A DNA stretch of 64,000 nucleotides from Dokdonia pacifica (GTDB lineage: Bacteria > Bacteroidota > Bacteroidia > Flavobacteriales > Flavobacteriaceae), in assembly GCF_900188275.1 (NCBI RefSeq), contig NZ_FZNY01000002.1, positions 1-64,000 of the forward strand, written 5' to 3'. Position numbers and translations under genes: made by a program. A model generated the notes under the pieces. The model was not told where the DNA came from and searched no databases. It was given only the letters and a program-made list of their open reading frames with translations. Shown here piece by piece: positions 36,176 through 45,101 of the stretch. Numbering within the stretch: the stretch's first letter is position 1; each line of letters starts with the position of its first letter.

Positions 36176-37756
36176 TTAAAAATTGACATCCTCTATAAGA
36201 TCGTTTATATAAAAGGCTAAGTACTCTTTTTCATATTCACTGGGGTATTTAAAACCATTAATATAAATTTCTGGGGTGTAATTGATTTGATTTTCTAAAC
36301 ACCAATGATTCATGGAGTCATATATGTCATCTACAGCTTTGTTATTTGTGTCAATTTGATACACTTGATTCCAAGCTTTTACATCTTTAGATTTAAAAAA
36401 ATCATGCAAGGCATTTGTAAACACTTTTTCTCCATTTTCTAAATATAGGGTCATTAATATTCGAAAAAACCTCTTTGTTTCTTCATTGTCTAACTCCAAA
36501 GCTGTTTTAAATAGGATTTTAACTTGTATCTGATCTCTGTATTTATCTAAAATCGTATTTACAATCTCATGTACTTCTTTGCAATGACCACAGAAGGGGT
36601 TTGTAATTATAGTTATATGAGTATTACTTTTAGGATTCCCCAGTATCATACCAATGTTTTGGGGTATGGTAACTTTTGGAGTGATGACCAGTGTATTTTT
36701 AAATACCGAATAATTGCGAAGTAAACGATTGGTTTTGATTTGAAATTCTTTGAGTTTTTTTTGTTTGGAGAGCATCTTTTTTAAGACCATCCAAAGTATG
36801 ATAGTCACCAAAAGAATATATGCGTATATAAATAATGACTTACTAGAAATAGTAATACCTACATCTACAAGTAAGAATAAATATATGATCTCTAATAGTA
36901 CAATACTTGCAATCGTTAAACATATGGGGCACCATTTTTTTTCTATAAATTTTTGATAATATAAAGAGAGCACTATAACTGGAATCGAAGTAATGAGTAC
37001 TATTTTTTGAATAGCAAAATATTCTAAAAAATTCCCCAATAAAAAGAAAGTAATGAGCCCAAAGATTTGTGATGAAAAAAATAATATGCTTAAGTCACTA
37101 AAATTAATACTATTAAAAAACTTCCATTTATTGGAAGATACTACAGATGTACAGTTGGTAGAAGCAGTTATATTACAAAACTTATTAATCAACGTGCTCT
37201 TTGTTCCAAATAATTCCTTCAAAGCAGCTACTGAGAATAAAATTCCAACACAGGGAAAGAGTATAAATAGTAGTTTTGAAATGGTACTATTACTCGTAAA
37301 GTAAAAAAGTGAAAATAATGCAATACATAAAAACGATAAGATCATTACTGTCTTATCTTTTTTGATAACAGTTGTATTTTCAATATCAGGTTTTTCAACT
37401 AAAAATATAAGATTATACCACCTTGACTCTAAAGTTTCATAGTCGATTTCGAAAGGGGTCTTATCTTTAATAGTAATATACTTGTCATCTTTTTTCTGGA
37501 TGTAATAAAGCTGTGGTTCGTCATTTGCTTCTCTCATTATTCCCATAAATTGATCTGGCAATAGCTCTATCTTAGATGCTTCAAAAGGAATAGCTCCATT
37601 ATCAATATTAAAAAATGCTAAGGTGTCTGAAATGGAAAGTAAGGTTGGATAATCTGGATGTGATTGAATTTGAAATAAAAATTCGTCTTTATCGAAAGCT
37701 ATAGATTCTTTTTCTAAGTAAAGAAAAACGTGATTGAAACTAATATTTTCTGCCAT
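36176..37756 (-). CDS. C39-like / VKOR / thioredoxin fusion, disulfide-forming protein
   Basis: A 526-aa three-part protein. Residues 1-120 resemble a C39 peptidase-like domain (QSHPDYPTLLSISDTLAFF), but the catalytic Cys is absent. Residues 138-330 form a vitamin K epoxide reductase membrane domain with C194/C202 in the periplasmic loop and the redox CxxC C276-P-I-C279. Residues 345-526 form a thioredoxin-like DsbA-type domain with C389-G-H-C392. Together they should oxidise thiols to disulfides, with quinone as the final electron acceptor. The gene lies 140 bp downstream of a Cys-rich leader-GG peptide gene, so it probably oxidises or processes that peptide during export. Confidence 0.87.
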   Translation of the reverse strand: MAENISFNHVFLYLEKESIAFDKDEFLFQIQSHPDYPTLLSISDTLAFFNIDNGAIPFEASKIELLPDQFMGIMREANDEPQLYYIQKKDDKYITIKDKTPFEIDYETLESRWYNLIFLVEKPDIENTTVIKKDKTVMILSFLCIALFSLFYFTSNSTISKLLFILFPCVGILFSVAALKELFGTKSTLINKFCNITASTNCTSVVSSNKWKFFNSINFSDLSILFFSSQIFGLITFFLLGNFLEYFAIQKIVLITSIPVIVLSLYYQKFIEKKWCPICLTIASIVLLEIIYLFLLVDVGITISSKSLFIYAYILLVTIILWMVLKKMLSKQKKLKEFQIKTNRLLRNYSVFKNTLVITPKVTIPQNIGMILGNPKSNTHITIITNPFCGHCKEVHEIVNTILDKYRDQIQVKILFKTALELDNEETKRFFRILMTLYLENGEKVFTNALHDFFKSKDVKAWNQVYQIDTNNKAVDDIYDSMNHWCLENQINYTPEIYINGFKYPSEYEKEYLAFYINDLIEDVNF

Positions 37757-37846
37757 TTATAAGGGTGTTATTAGTAGGTTATTACCTCTCGGTAAATAAT
37801 CAATATTCTATTTTTGTATTTCCAGAAATTTTAGGTGTATATACGA

Positions 37847-37883
37847 ACTAAGGGAGTCGTATATTACATATGACTCCCTTAGT
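37847..37883 (-). terminator. Hairpin between Cys-rich peptide gene and fusion gene
   Basis: CTAAGGGAGTC and GACTCCCTTAG form an 11-bp GC-containing stem, extendable by flanking A/T pairs, around a short AT loop. On the minus strand it follows the peptide gene by 13 bp. It probably causes partial termination or stabilises the short peptide mRNA. Confidence 0.82.
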
Positions 37884-37896
37884 ATATTTTAAATGA

Positions 37897-38067
37897 TTAA
37901 CAACTTCTCAAAACACCTTGCGTACAAACAGTACCACTATTACAACAACTACAATTATTAGTACCAGCCCAACAACACTTATTTCCTGAGGTACCAGAAC
38001 CACCATGTATTGCTCTCAATTCATCTCTTTTTAGACCATTTTTAATGTCTTTTAAACTAATTTTCAT
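37897..38067 (-). CDS. Leader-GG Cys-rich peptide precursor (56 aa)
   Basis: A short gene with ATG at 38065-38067 and TAA at 37897-37899. The N-terminal leader MKISLKDIKNGLKRDELRAI ends in HGGSGTSG, the double-glycine type typical of Bacteroidota natural-product precursors (...LSREELKKIMGGS). The core has seven cysteines (C31, C32, C39, C41, C42, C48, C56), including two adjacent CC pairs, and one Trp. It is followed by a hairpin, then a disulfide-forming C39-like/VKOR/thioredoxin fusion gene. The peptide is likely cleaved after GG and exported with disulfides, perhaps as a bacteriocin or signal. No dedicated peptidase transporter gene is visible in the window. Confidence 0.87.
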   Translation of the reverse strand: MKISLKDIKNGLKRDELRAIHGGSGTSGNKCCWAGTNNCSCCNSGTVCTQGVLRSC

Positions 38068-38648
38068 AATAAAATAATTTTAATGTGCACCTACTCTATT
38101 CGAGGCTTTTCGGTATACGCCTTTTCTTTATGTACTGTAAAATATAATTACTAAAAACATGTAAAACTCTAATTATCAGTATTTTAAATTTTATAGTAGT
38201 ACATGCCAGTCTAGAGAACTAAAATTCTCATCTACAATTTTATTTTTCTATACAACTAGTAGTTTATTTCTGTGACTATACTTCACATTTAAGTGATTCA
38301 TTCTTGAACTAAGTATAGTTTCTTATTGATTTATCTCACTATAGGTTATTATTATTTCAGAGCACTATATGGATAGGTAATCGGTTAGATGAATATAGGT
38401 TTTTATATTGTAACTAATTGATTACGAGTATAAAGTTAGCGAATTTCGTTAAGACTGATGCTGTGTAAAACCACAAAAAAATTATGGAAAATCCATAATT
38501 TTTGTCGCTTTTCTACTAACTTTTACCTTAACTAGGTTTGATGTAGACTTTCCTGAAAAGTCCAATAGTAATGAAAGTTAATTTTTCATTTGTGAGGTAT
38601 ATATGATACATTCATAAATTATATACCATTTTCAACATTTTTAACGAA
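38068..38648. other. Gene-free AT-rich spacer upstream of the Cys-rich peptide gene
   Basis: No open frame longer than a dozen codons with a good start was seen. It should contain the peptide promoter (minus strand, within about 150 bp of 38067). A hairpin, TTATGGA/TCCATAA with A and T tracts, lies at 38474-38504. The stretch is large for a housekeeping spacer and may carry regulatory sequence. Confidence 0.5.
38474..38504. terminator. A/T-rich hairpin, possible bidirectional terminator
   Basis: CAAAAAAATTATGGA and TCCATAATTTTTG pair around AAA, with an A run on the left and a T run on the right. It could terminate the LamG-side or peptide-side transcripts, though the nearest gene end is not adjacent. 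Confidence 0.6.
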
Positions 38649-39503
38649 TCAATTTAATAACTCTTTTATGCCATTTTTAAGTTCAAAAATTGCTGTAATT
38701 TCTTTATGGTCTAGTGGTTTACTAAAAATGGCAAGCTCATCCATTAAACCAATATAACCTAAACCTAACATGATTTTTCCATTTTCAGCTTGCCAGGTAA
38801 ATGGATCACTAATATTTTTTATCTCACCTTTAAACTCTCCATCTAAGTATAATTGATAAGTTGGCTTTATTGTATTCACTTTTGAAAAAGTAATAACGAC
38901 ATGTGTCCATTTTCCTTTTTCAAATGGAGGTTGCTTTACGGTAACAGTACGTTTTTCCCACTTAGTTTCGTCATTTTTATTTTCTGGATTCCAAACGTCT
39001 AGATCTCCCATAGCACCTAATCGAAATTGCCTTGGGTTATGATCTGTAAAATCTACCCATATTGCGGCATCATTGTATCTAACATCTGTAATACATATGG
39101 GATCACAATATCCAGGTGCTAAGTCTCTATTGGCATCTAATTGTAACCAAAATGATATGGTACCACTCCATGATCTTGTATTATATCCTACATTTTTAAA
39201 CGCTTTATAAAAGATAGCAGAAGTATTTGCCTTTTTAAAATGAAGTGCATCGCCAGTAATACCTTTCTCTTTTGCTAAAACTACATTAGGATTATGCAAA
39301 CCAGGCTGTGCATTTGCTGCTTTCTTATAATTTTCTGCGGTATACATCTTTGCATCGCCATTTGCTACATCTGCGGATAGTTTTCCGTCGAAAGAACTAT
39401 AAAAAAGCAGATGATCTTTTAATTGGTCTTCTTGAGAAAAAGAAATCGTAGTTATAAGAATAAAGCATGTTTTAATTATCGATGCGTACATGTTAGTTTT
39501 CAT
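38649..39503 (-). CDS. LamG/concanavalin A-like lectin-domain secreted protein
   Basis: The 284-aa protein has a signal peptide (about 1-23, ...ITTISFSQ). The remainder is a LamG-like jelly roll: LLFYSSFDGKLSADVANGDA at the start, then SWSGTISFWLQLDANRDL, GKWTHVVITFSK and the closing IGLMDELAIFSKPLDHKEI. These folds bind carbohydrates and are often accessory to glycan-degrading enzymes. No sulfatase or glycosidase gene is next to it. It lies 66 bp downstream of the racemase gene on the same strand and could share its transcript. Confidence 0.87.
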   Translation of the reverse strand: MKTNMYASIIKTCFILITTISFSQEDQLKDHLLFYSSFDGKLSADVANGDAKMYTAENYKKAANAQPGLHNPNVVLAKEKGITGDALHFKKANTSAIFYKAFKNVGYNTRSWSGTISFWLQLDANRDLAPGYCDPICITDVRYNDAAIWVDFTDHNPRQFRLGAMGDLDVWNPENKNDETKWEKRTVTVKQPPFEKGKWTHVVITFSKVNTIKPTYQLYLDGEFKGEIKNISDPFTWQAENGKIMLGLGYIGLMDELAIFSKPLDHKEITAIFELKNGIKELLN

Positions 39504-39569
39504 AATTTCTTATTGTAGTATTAAAACGTATGGTATTTGTATGATTTATTATATGCGTTAATAGCGTGA

Positions 39570-40265
39570 TCAGTCTTTTAAACTCCATTCAACGGCTTTG
39601 TATGCATGAATTTTACTTGTGTCAAATATTGGGATATCAGTATCTAATGCTGAAATTAGAATTGGTAATTCAGTACAACCTAAAATAACACCTTGCGCCC
39701 CTTGGTTTTTGAGTTTATTAATGATATTTATATTTTTTTGCTTTGCAACATCTGTAAATTGTCCTTTCACCAATTCATTATAAATGATATCATGTACAAT
39801 TTGTCTATCATTCATATCAGGAATTAAAATTTCAAGCCCAAAATCATTCATAAGAGTTTTGGTGTAGAAGTCTTTTTCCATTGTAAACTTAGTACCTAGT
39901 AAAGCTATTTTCTTTAATCCCTTATTTTTTATAGAATTTCCGACAGTAGTAGCAATATGTAGAAATGGAATCGTTATACTTTCAGAAATATAGGAGCTTA
40001 CTAAATGTATCGTGTTTGTACAAAGTAAAACAATGTCTGCTCCAGCGCTCTCCAACTGTTGAGCAGCTTGTTTCATAAGTTCTCCAATGGCTTCCCAATC
40101 ACCTTTAAAAGTTAAGTATTCTATCTCTGCAAAATTGACAGAAACCATAATGCATTTTGCAGAATGTGATCCTCCCATTAGTTCTTTTACTCTTGTGTTT
40201 AAGAACTCATAATACAATTTTGATGATTCCCAACTCATTCCTCCTATTAGTCCTATTGTTTTCAT
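39570..40265 (-). CDS. Aspartate/glutamate racemase family protein
   Basis: A 231-aa PLP-independent amino-acid racemase. Both catalytic cysteines are present, C82 in LLCTNTIHLV and the second in VILGCTELPIL (about residue 196). The N-terminal IGLIGGMSWESSKLYYEFLN is the YgeA-type aspartate racemase signature. It converts L-Asp or a related amino acid to the D-form in the cytoplasm. It is divergent from a LysR regulator gene with 136 bp between starts, the classic layout for a LysR-controlled target. Confidence 0.92.
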   Translation of the reverse strand: MKTIGLIGGMSWESSKLYYEFLNTRVKELMGGSHSAKCIMVSVNFAEIEYLTFKGDWEAIGELMKQAAQQLESAGADIVLLCTNTIHLVSSYISESITIPFLHIATTVGNSIKNKGLKKIALLGTKFTMEKDFYTKTLMNDFGLEILIPDMNDRQIVHDIIYNELVKGQFTDVAKQKNINIINKLKNQGAQGVILGCTELPILISALDTDIPIFDTSKIHAYKAVEWSLKD

Positions 40266-40401
40266 GTTTTTTGTTCTGTATATTTTTGATGAAATTATAA
40301 ATTACTTCTTCCATTTTTTAGAATCTTCATTGAGAGATTTTAAGAGCATCATTGAAAAATAATCAACGATAACTTTATATAACCCTCTTATCTTTGCTAT
40401 T

Positions 40402-41289
40402 ATGGAACTAAAATATTTTAGATTAATAAAAGCAATCCAAGAAGAAGGAAGTCTTGCTAATTCTTCTGAACGCTTATTCTTAACACAATCAGCTTTAAGT
40501 CACCAATTAAGAGATTTAGAAGAACGTTTAGGATTTAAAGTATTTTACAGAAGTAGAAATAAGTGGGAACTTACTGATGAAGGAGCAGAATTGTATTCAT
40601 TGGCGAATAAACTTTTTAACTCAATAGATGAAAGCTTTAGTAAAATTAAAAATATTAAAGAGGGGTCAAAAGGCACTATTAAATTAAGTGCAGAATGTCA
40701 ATCGTTTTTTCACGCTATCCCTCCTTTTATCCAAAAAATGGGGATTCTCTATCCAGAGATCGACATAGAGGTAACTCTTGGGGCAACGCATCAAACCATA
40801 TCACAAGTACTATCAAATGAGATAGACATTGCTATTGTAACCTCAAAACCAGTATCTGAAGAGCTTTCTGTGAGTCCAGTTTTTAAGGATGAAATCTTTG
40901 CGATTATGCATAAAGAGAACCCATTAAGTCATTTGGAATTCTTAGAAGCAAATCACTTTTTAAATGAACACTTATTCATCAATTCTTTTCCTTTAGAGGG
41001 TGTAGCTGTTTATGAACATTTCTTAAAACCCAATAAAATAAATCCTAAAAAGATTTCTGCTATACCATTTACAGAGATTAGCTTATCAATGATACAAGCA
41101 AACATGGGACTCATGTGTGCTCCAAAATGGCAATTAAACCCATTTAAATTATCTAAAGAGTTGGCTTTTAAGCGTATTAGTAAAAATGGATTAAAACGAA
41201 CACATTACTTGGTGGTGAAAATGGAACATCGAAATAAAAAATATATAAATGATTTCATATGTAGTTTTGAAGAGGATTTTTTAGATTAA
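40402..41289 (+). CDS. LysR family transcriptional regulator
   Basis: The 295-aa protein has an N-terminal winged HTH (MELKYFRLIKAIQEEGSLAN, then LTQSALSHQLRDLEERLGFKVF) and a periplasmic-binding-protein-like effector domain (about 90-290, KGTIKLSAECQSFFHAIPPF). The N-terminus resembles MetR-type members. It is divergently transcribed from the amino-acid racemase gene and likely regulates it. The co-inducer is unknown. Confidence 0.93.
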   Translation: MELKYFRLIKAIQEEGSLANSSERLFLTQSALSHQLRDLEERLGFKVFYRSRNKWELTDEGAELYSLANKLFNSIDESFSKIKNIKEGSKGTIKLSAECQSFFHAIPPFIQKMGILYPEIDIEVTLGATHQTISQVLSNEIDIAIVTSKPVSEELSVSPVFKDEIFAIMHKENPLSHLEFLEANHFLNEHLFINSFPLEGVAVYEHFLKPNKINPKKISAIPFTEISLSMIQANMGLMCAPKWQLNPFKLSKELAFKRISKNGLKRTHYLVVKMEHRNKKYINDFICSFEEDFLD

Positions 41290-41370
41290 TGTATCATTTT
41301 ACTTTATACAAACTTCACTCCTATTTTCATTTCAAGTAAGACGTAATGCAATAAAATGTAAGATCGAATA

Positions 41371-42012
41371 CTACAATTTCGTTATCAATCCAAATATGAT
41401 TTCTGAATCTTCTATATCAATACGTTTTGATTTGCACAAATACGTATGCTCGTTAAGTACTTCTATAATCTCAACCGAAATAACAGTATTTTTTTTATGC
41501 TTAATTTTTGAAGGTAATTTTTCAGTTTTCAGTATATATGTATGATCGTCAGTCCATTCAATACTATAGACTTGTCTGCCAGAAGTTCCTTTTTCTATTT
41601 GACGGTTTTTACGACGTTTAATGATAGTTTCACTATAAGCAGGGTTTTCATATTTAAAGTTGCCAAGATGAAAGGCTTTACATTTTGCACGCTCTTGTTC
41701 GGGTAACTCATAGTCTTTATAAATTGAATTTACAAAATAGTAAACCGATTGCCAACAATGATTCGTTAGCTTCATAGGATAAAGTAACGTACTCTTTTTA
41801 AAATGATCTAAGCAACCTTTTTGCCAAGCTTCATCCTTATACGAACTTTTTTCTTGGTTAATTGTTATATCATAACGTTCTCCATTTTCGTTTACACAAT
41901 AATCAATGATTACTACTGCTACTCTATCAATATCATTCACAAATATTTGTGCATTTGAGTAAGATGAAATACATAAGATTCCTAAAAAGAGTAGTTTTTT
42001 CATAACATTCAT
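41371..42012 (-). CDS. Secreted protein of unknown function
   Basis: The 213-aa protein has a signal peptide (KKLLFLGILCISSYSNAQ). The mature region contains several cysteines (VIIDYCVNENGERYDITI, QKGCLDHFKKS, AKCKAFHLG) and a basic patch (IIKRRKNRQIEKGTSG). No family is recognised. The start is at 42012 or at the in-frame ATG at 42003, and the second gives the better signal peptide. It converges with the LysR gene. Confidence 0.62.
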   Translation of the reverse strand: MNVMKKLLFLGILCISSYSNAQIFVNDIDRVAVVIIDYCVNENGERYDITINQEKSSYKDEAWQKGCLDHFKKSTLLYPMKLTNHCWQSVYYFVNSIYKDYELPEQERAKCKAFHLGNFKYENPAYSETIIKRRKNRQIEKGTSGRQVYSIEWTDDHTYILKTEKLPSKIKHKKNTVISVEIIEVLNEHTYLCKSKRIDIEDSEIIFGLITKL

Positions 42013-42255
42013 TTGGTACTAATATAGCTCAATAAACCAAATACACTGTATATGATGTGAGCTTACTTTACTCTTTAAGACCCAATTTTTAATAGCTAAC
42101 TGCATAAAATATAAATATTTAACTTTTTAATAGCTAGATATTGAGATATATTTGAAATTAAAATAGAATAATTCAAATATGGCAAGAATATTGTTGCTGT
42201 TATAAATGAATTATACACAGAAACAAGGCCTTATTTAATTATTTAAAAAAGTACT

Positions 42256-42948
42256 ATGAAAAAAACAGTTATTTTATTGATATCTATGATATCTATTTTT
42301 ACCACCTTAGCTCAAGAAACTACTACGGATAAAAACCCGAGAAATAATATACGACAAGGATTCGGAACTCATAATTCTTTTGATCTGGGACTTGGTTTTG
42401 TGAACCCTAATTTTAGAACAGATGGTTCTGCTTACTATTTTGAAGATTGGAATACAGAAGGCGTTATATACACCAAAGAAAATGGAAATTTTAAAATAAA
42501 AAACATCAATATAAACTTGTATAACAATACACTTGATGCGCTTTATGACGAAAACTCTGTGTATACTTTTGATGGTGATAACTTACTCAAAATAGAAATT
42601 AACGGTAAAGTATTTCGCTTAATGAATATGGATGGGGAGTTAAAAATGTTTGAGTTATTTTATAGAGGCCCTTTTTCTGTATATAGACATTATGATGTAC
42701 TTTATTCTGAAGCATCTATAAATCCAATGCATGCTAGAAGCTCAAATAAGTATATTAAGAAAGAAAAATATTATTTATACAGCAATCGTGAGTTGACTAA
42801 AATTAAAATGTCTAAGAAAGGTTTTTCTAAACTTTTCCAATCAGATAAAATTAGCCAAAGCACTATTAATGAGTACATAGAAAAAAGTAAATTATCTCTA
42901 AAGGATGATGAAGACCTAATTAAGGCTTTGAAATTTGTTAGTAGATAA
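42256..42948 (+). CDS. Secreted protein of unknown function
   Basis: The 230-aa protein has a signal peptide (MKKTVILLISMISIFTTLAQ). The mature part looks like a beta-rich outer-surface protein (FGTHNSFDLGLGFVNPNFRT, VYTFDGDNLLKIEINGKVF). No domain is recognised. A strong hairpin follows the stop, so it is monocistronic. Confidence 0.65.
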   Translation: MKKTVILLISMISIFTTLAQETTTDKNPRNNIRQGFGTHNSFDLGLGFVNPNFRTDGSAYYFEDWNTEGVIYTKENGNFKIKNININLYNNTLDALYDENSVYTFDGDNLLKIEINGKVFRLMNMDGELKMFELFYRGPFSVYRHYDVLYSEASINPMHARSSNKYIKKEKYYLYSNRELTKIKMSKKGFSKLFQSDKISQSTINEYIEKSKLSLKDDEDLIKALKFVSR

Positions 42949-43009
42949 TGTACCCTACCTCCTATTGTAAAGACATGTATACTTTATAATGAGGTCACAT
43001 AATTTTATA

Positions 43010-43049
43010 AAAAGGTGTAATGATTCATTATAGATCATTACACCTTTTT
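43010..43049. terminator. Strong bidirectional hairpin terminator
   Basis: AAAAGGTGTAATGAT pairs with ATCATTACACCTTTT around a short AT loop, flanked by A and T tracts. It lies between the plus-strand gene ending at 42948 and the minus-strand esterase gene ending at 43167. Confidence 0.9.
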
Positions 43050-43075
43050 ATTTGGATATAAGGGATTCTATCTTA

Positions 43076-43142
43076 GTACGCTTTCGCGAAATCGAGCTTG
43101 CGAGATTCACGACCAGCGGGAGAGCGAAGCGATAAAGCGTAT
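43076..43142 (-). repeat. Modular palindromic repeat, single unit, reverse orientation
   Basis: GTACGCTTTCGCGAAATCGA, GCTTGCGAGATTCACGACCA, GCGGGAGAGCGAAGCGATAA and AGCGTAT. It is almost identical to 34654-34720 although the two are 8 kb apart. It lies 3' of the esterase gene in its orientation. Confidence 0.9.
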
Positions 43143-43166
43143 AAAACAGCTATTTTACTATTATTT

Positions 43167-44045
43167 TTAGTTATGAGTGTTTTCATCTTGACCTTTATTC
43201 AAACTTGCTAACCAAGTAACGCTACGTATTCCCGTCAAAGGAAATGCTGTCTGATGATTCCCTTCAATAATTACAGACTCTACCGATAAACTCTTATCAT
43301 TTCTATTCTTTAAGAGTGTAATAAACTCCTCAACATGTTTACTAGATTCTTTTTCTAATGATCCATAAGAAATAAAAACATTAGCGTTTGTATTTTGATG
43401 AGACGTAAGCTTAGAAAGCATAGGAATATCGCCTTCAAGAGCAGGACTACCAAGAATGTAATTTTTAAAGGTATCTGGTTGTGCTAGTAATGTATATGCG
43501 CCAAACACACCTCCAAGTGAATATCCAAAATAGGTTCGGTTATCTGGATCGGTTCGATAATGGGTCTCCACATATTTTATCACATCATTGCGAATAAAAT
43601 CTAGATGATTTGCAGCCTGTCCAAATTGATACTTTGCTTGATGTTCTTCATTACTTGATTTCCTTACGGAGTAATCTCGAAACCTACTCACATGAAACCT
43701 TCCTGCTTTCTTAAATTCTTCATCTATATCTTTTTGCCACGATATTCCTACCAAAATGGCTTCTTCCACAATGTATTCGGCAGCTCCAGACAATATCTCA
43801 ACATGCCACATGGCATCTGTGTAATAAATTACGGGATATTGAATACTATCATTCTCTGAATATCCATCAGGGAGTTCTACATACAGTTCATACTGTCTAT
43901 TGGTTTTCGTTTCCTTTATAGGAATTACTTCTGTTTTTGGTAATTCCAAAAGAGATTTTTTGCCTGTATGAGCATCATTATTTTGAGCAAATACCGTATT
44001 AAGTGATATAAAACTCACTACTATTAATAATTGAAAAGTTTTCAT
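43167..44045 (-). CDS. Putative esterase (esterase D/enterochelin esterase-like), secreted
   Basis: The 292-aa alpha/beta hydrolase has a signal peptide (about 1-20). The nucleophile elbow is GYSLGGVFGAY (Ser about residue 174), preceded by YPVIYYTDAMWH and followed by a late GNHQTAFP that can supply the catalytic His. It fits PF00756, whose members cleave esters of sugars or siderophores. It lies 72 bp downstream of a PD40 lipoprotein gene on the same strand and may be the last gene of the PD40/serine-hydrolase locus. Confidence 0.85.
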   Translation of the reverse strand: MKTFQLLIVVSFISLNTVFAQNNDAHTGKKSLLELPKTEVIPIKETKTNRQYELYVELPDGYSENDSIQYPVIYYTDAMWHVEILSGAAEYIVEEAILVGISWQKDIDEEFKKAGRFHVSRFRDYSVRKSSNEEHQAKYQFGQAANHLDFIRNDVIKYVETHYRTDPDNRTYFGYSLGGVFGAYTLLAQPDTFKNYILGSPALEGDIPMLSKLTSHQNTNANVFISYGSLEKESSKHVEEFITLLKNRNDKSLSVESVIIEGNHQTAFPLTGIRSVTWLASLNKGQDENTHN

Positions 44046-44117
44046 GTTTTCTTTTTGTTTATAATTTTACCCACTAGCGGGCTATTTTGTTCATTACATA
44101 AGGTCAACTTGGTCTTT

Positions 44118-44969
44118 TTATTTAGGTCTAAATTTTTCAATAATCTGAGCATCTACCCAATAAGGGTTTCCTAATAAAACTCTACTTCCATCTTCTTTAG
44201 TTTTAAAATATCCCCTCCAAAAGGTAAAATACTTTCCATCTGGGGTTACTTTAGGCCGTTGTTCATAAACTGAGGTGTTTATCTTATCTCCCATATTGAT
44301 GGCAGTTCCCCAAGAACCATCTTTCTGTCTAAAACTAATGTATACATCAGGCCTGTCTTCATTTTCTTTTTCTGCATCCCACATCAAATAAGATTCATCT
44401 GGCGCTATGAAAGGATGCGCAATATACTTTCCTCTATTAATTGCGCTACTCATTTTTTGAGGGGTTTCATATTTGCCATTTATAAGACGTGAATACCCCA
44501 TATAACCATTACCGTCTGGATTTAAAACATAAAAATAATATGTCCCTTTAGCTGAGAGCGTCCCTCCCCAGATGGGGATATCTTTAAAAGGCTCAAGACT
44601 ATTAAGTTCTATAAAACTAGGGCTGAAACGTTCTCTGTAATTATCAACATCAGACTGGGGGACAGATTTCCTATTCCAATTTTTATTGTTGTATTCCATA
44701 ACAATTAATGTTGCTGATTCGCCATTTTTTCCACTAGACCTATTAAAAGAAAATTCTGTCATATCTGGTAGAAACAAAACTTCAGTTTCAAGATGTTCTT
44801 CTGTTGCAACCATACCAGGCGCAAACAACTCAGGTGTTAAACCAGGAGGATGTAATCCAGCATATGGATCTTCTATAGTGGGTGTATCATTGTTATCTGG
44901 ATGCTGTTTCTTAGTCGTACAGGCATTTATGACGAATACGAATAGCAATGCATAATATATTTTTTTCAT
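44118..44969 (-). CDS. PD40 (TolB-like beta-propeller) lipoprotein, paralogue A
   Basis: The 283-aa protein has a lipobox at C17 (FVINACTTKK). The body contains WD40-like/PD40 propeller blades: HPFIAPDESYLMWDAEKENE, ISFRQKDGSWGTAINMGDKI and KVTPDGKYFTFWRGYF. A conserved PPGLTPELFAPGMV segment near the N-terminus is shared with the proteins at 46377 and 50029, so the three are paralogues. Function is unknown, though such proteins are usually periplasmic or surface binding partners. A minimal repeat palindrome separates it from the next gene upstream. Confidence 0.85.
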   Translation of the reverse strand: MKKIYYALLFVFVINACTTKKQHPDNNDTPTIEDPYAGLHPPGLTPELFAPGMVATEEHLETEVLFLPDMTEFSFNRSSGKNGESATLIVMEYNNKNWNRKSVPQSDVDNYRERFSPSFIELNSLEPFKDIPIWGGTLSAKGTYYFYVLNPDGNGYMGYSRLINGKYETPQKMSSAINRGKYIAHPFIAPDESYLMWDAEKENEDRPDVYISFRQKDGSWGTAINMGDKINTSVYEQRPKVTPDGKYFTFWRGYFKTKEDGSRVLLGNPYWVDAQIIEKFRPK

Positions 44970-45040
44970 GGCTTGGGCTTTTTTAAATAGATCAGAACAG
45001 TAGTTTTTATAGTTGATTGGTCTTATGGTATTGATTCAGT

Positions 45041-45062
45041 ATACGCTTTCGCGAAAGCGTAT
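45041..45062. repeat. Minimal palindromic repeat, identical to that at 7775
   Basis: The same 22-nt perfect palindrome as at 7775-7796: GCTTTCGCGAAAGC with ATAC and GTAT ends, followed by AAAAC. It is intergenic, 3' of the serine-hydrolase-fold gene at 45102. Confidence 0.9.
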
Positions 45063-45101
45063 AAAACATTCTTATTCATAGATAAATTATGTAATTGCAT
45101 G

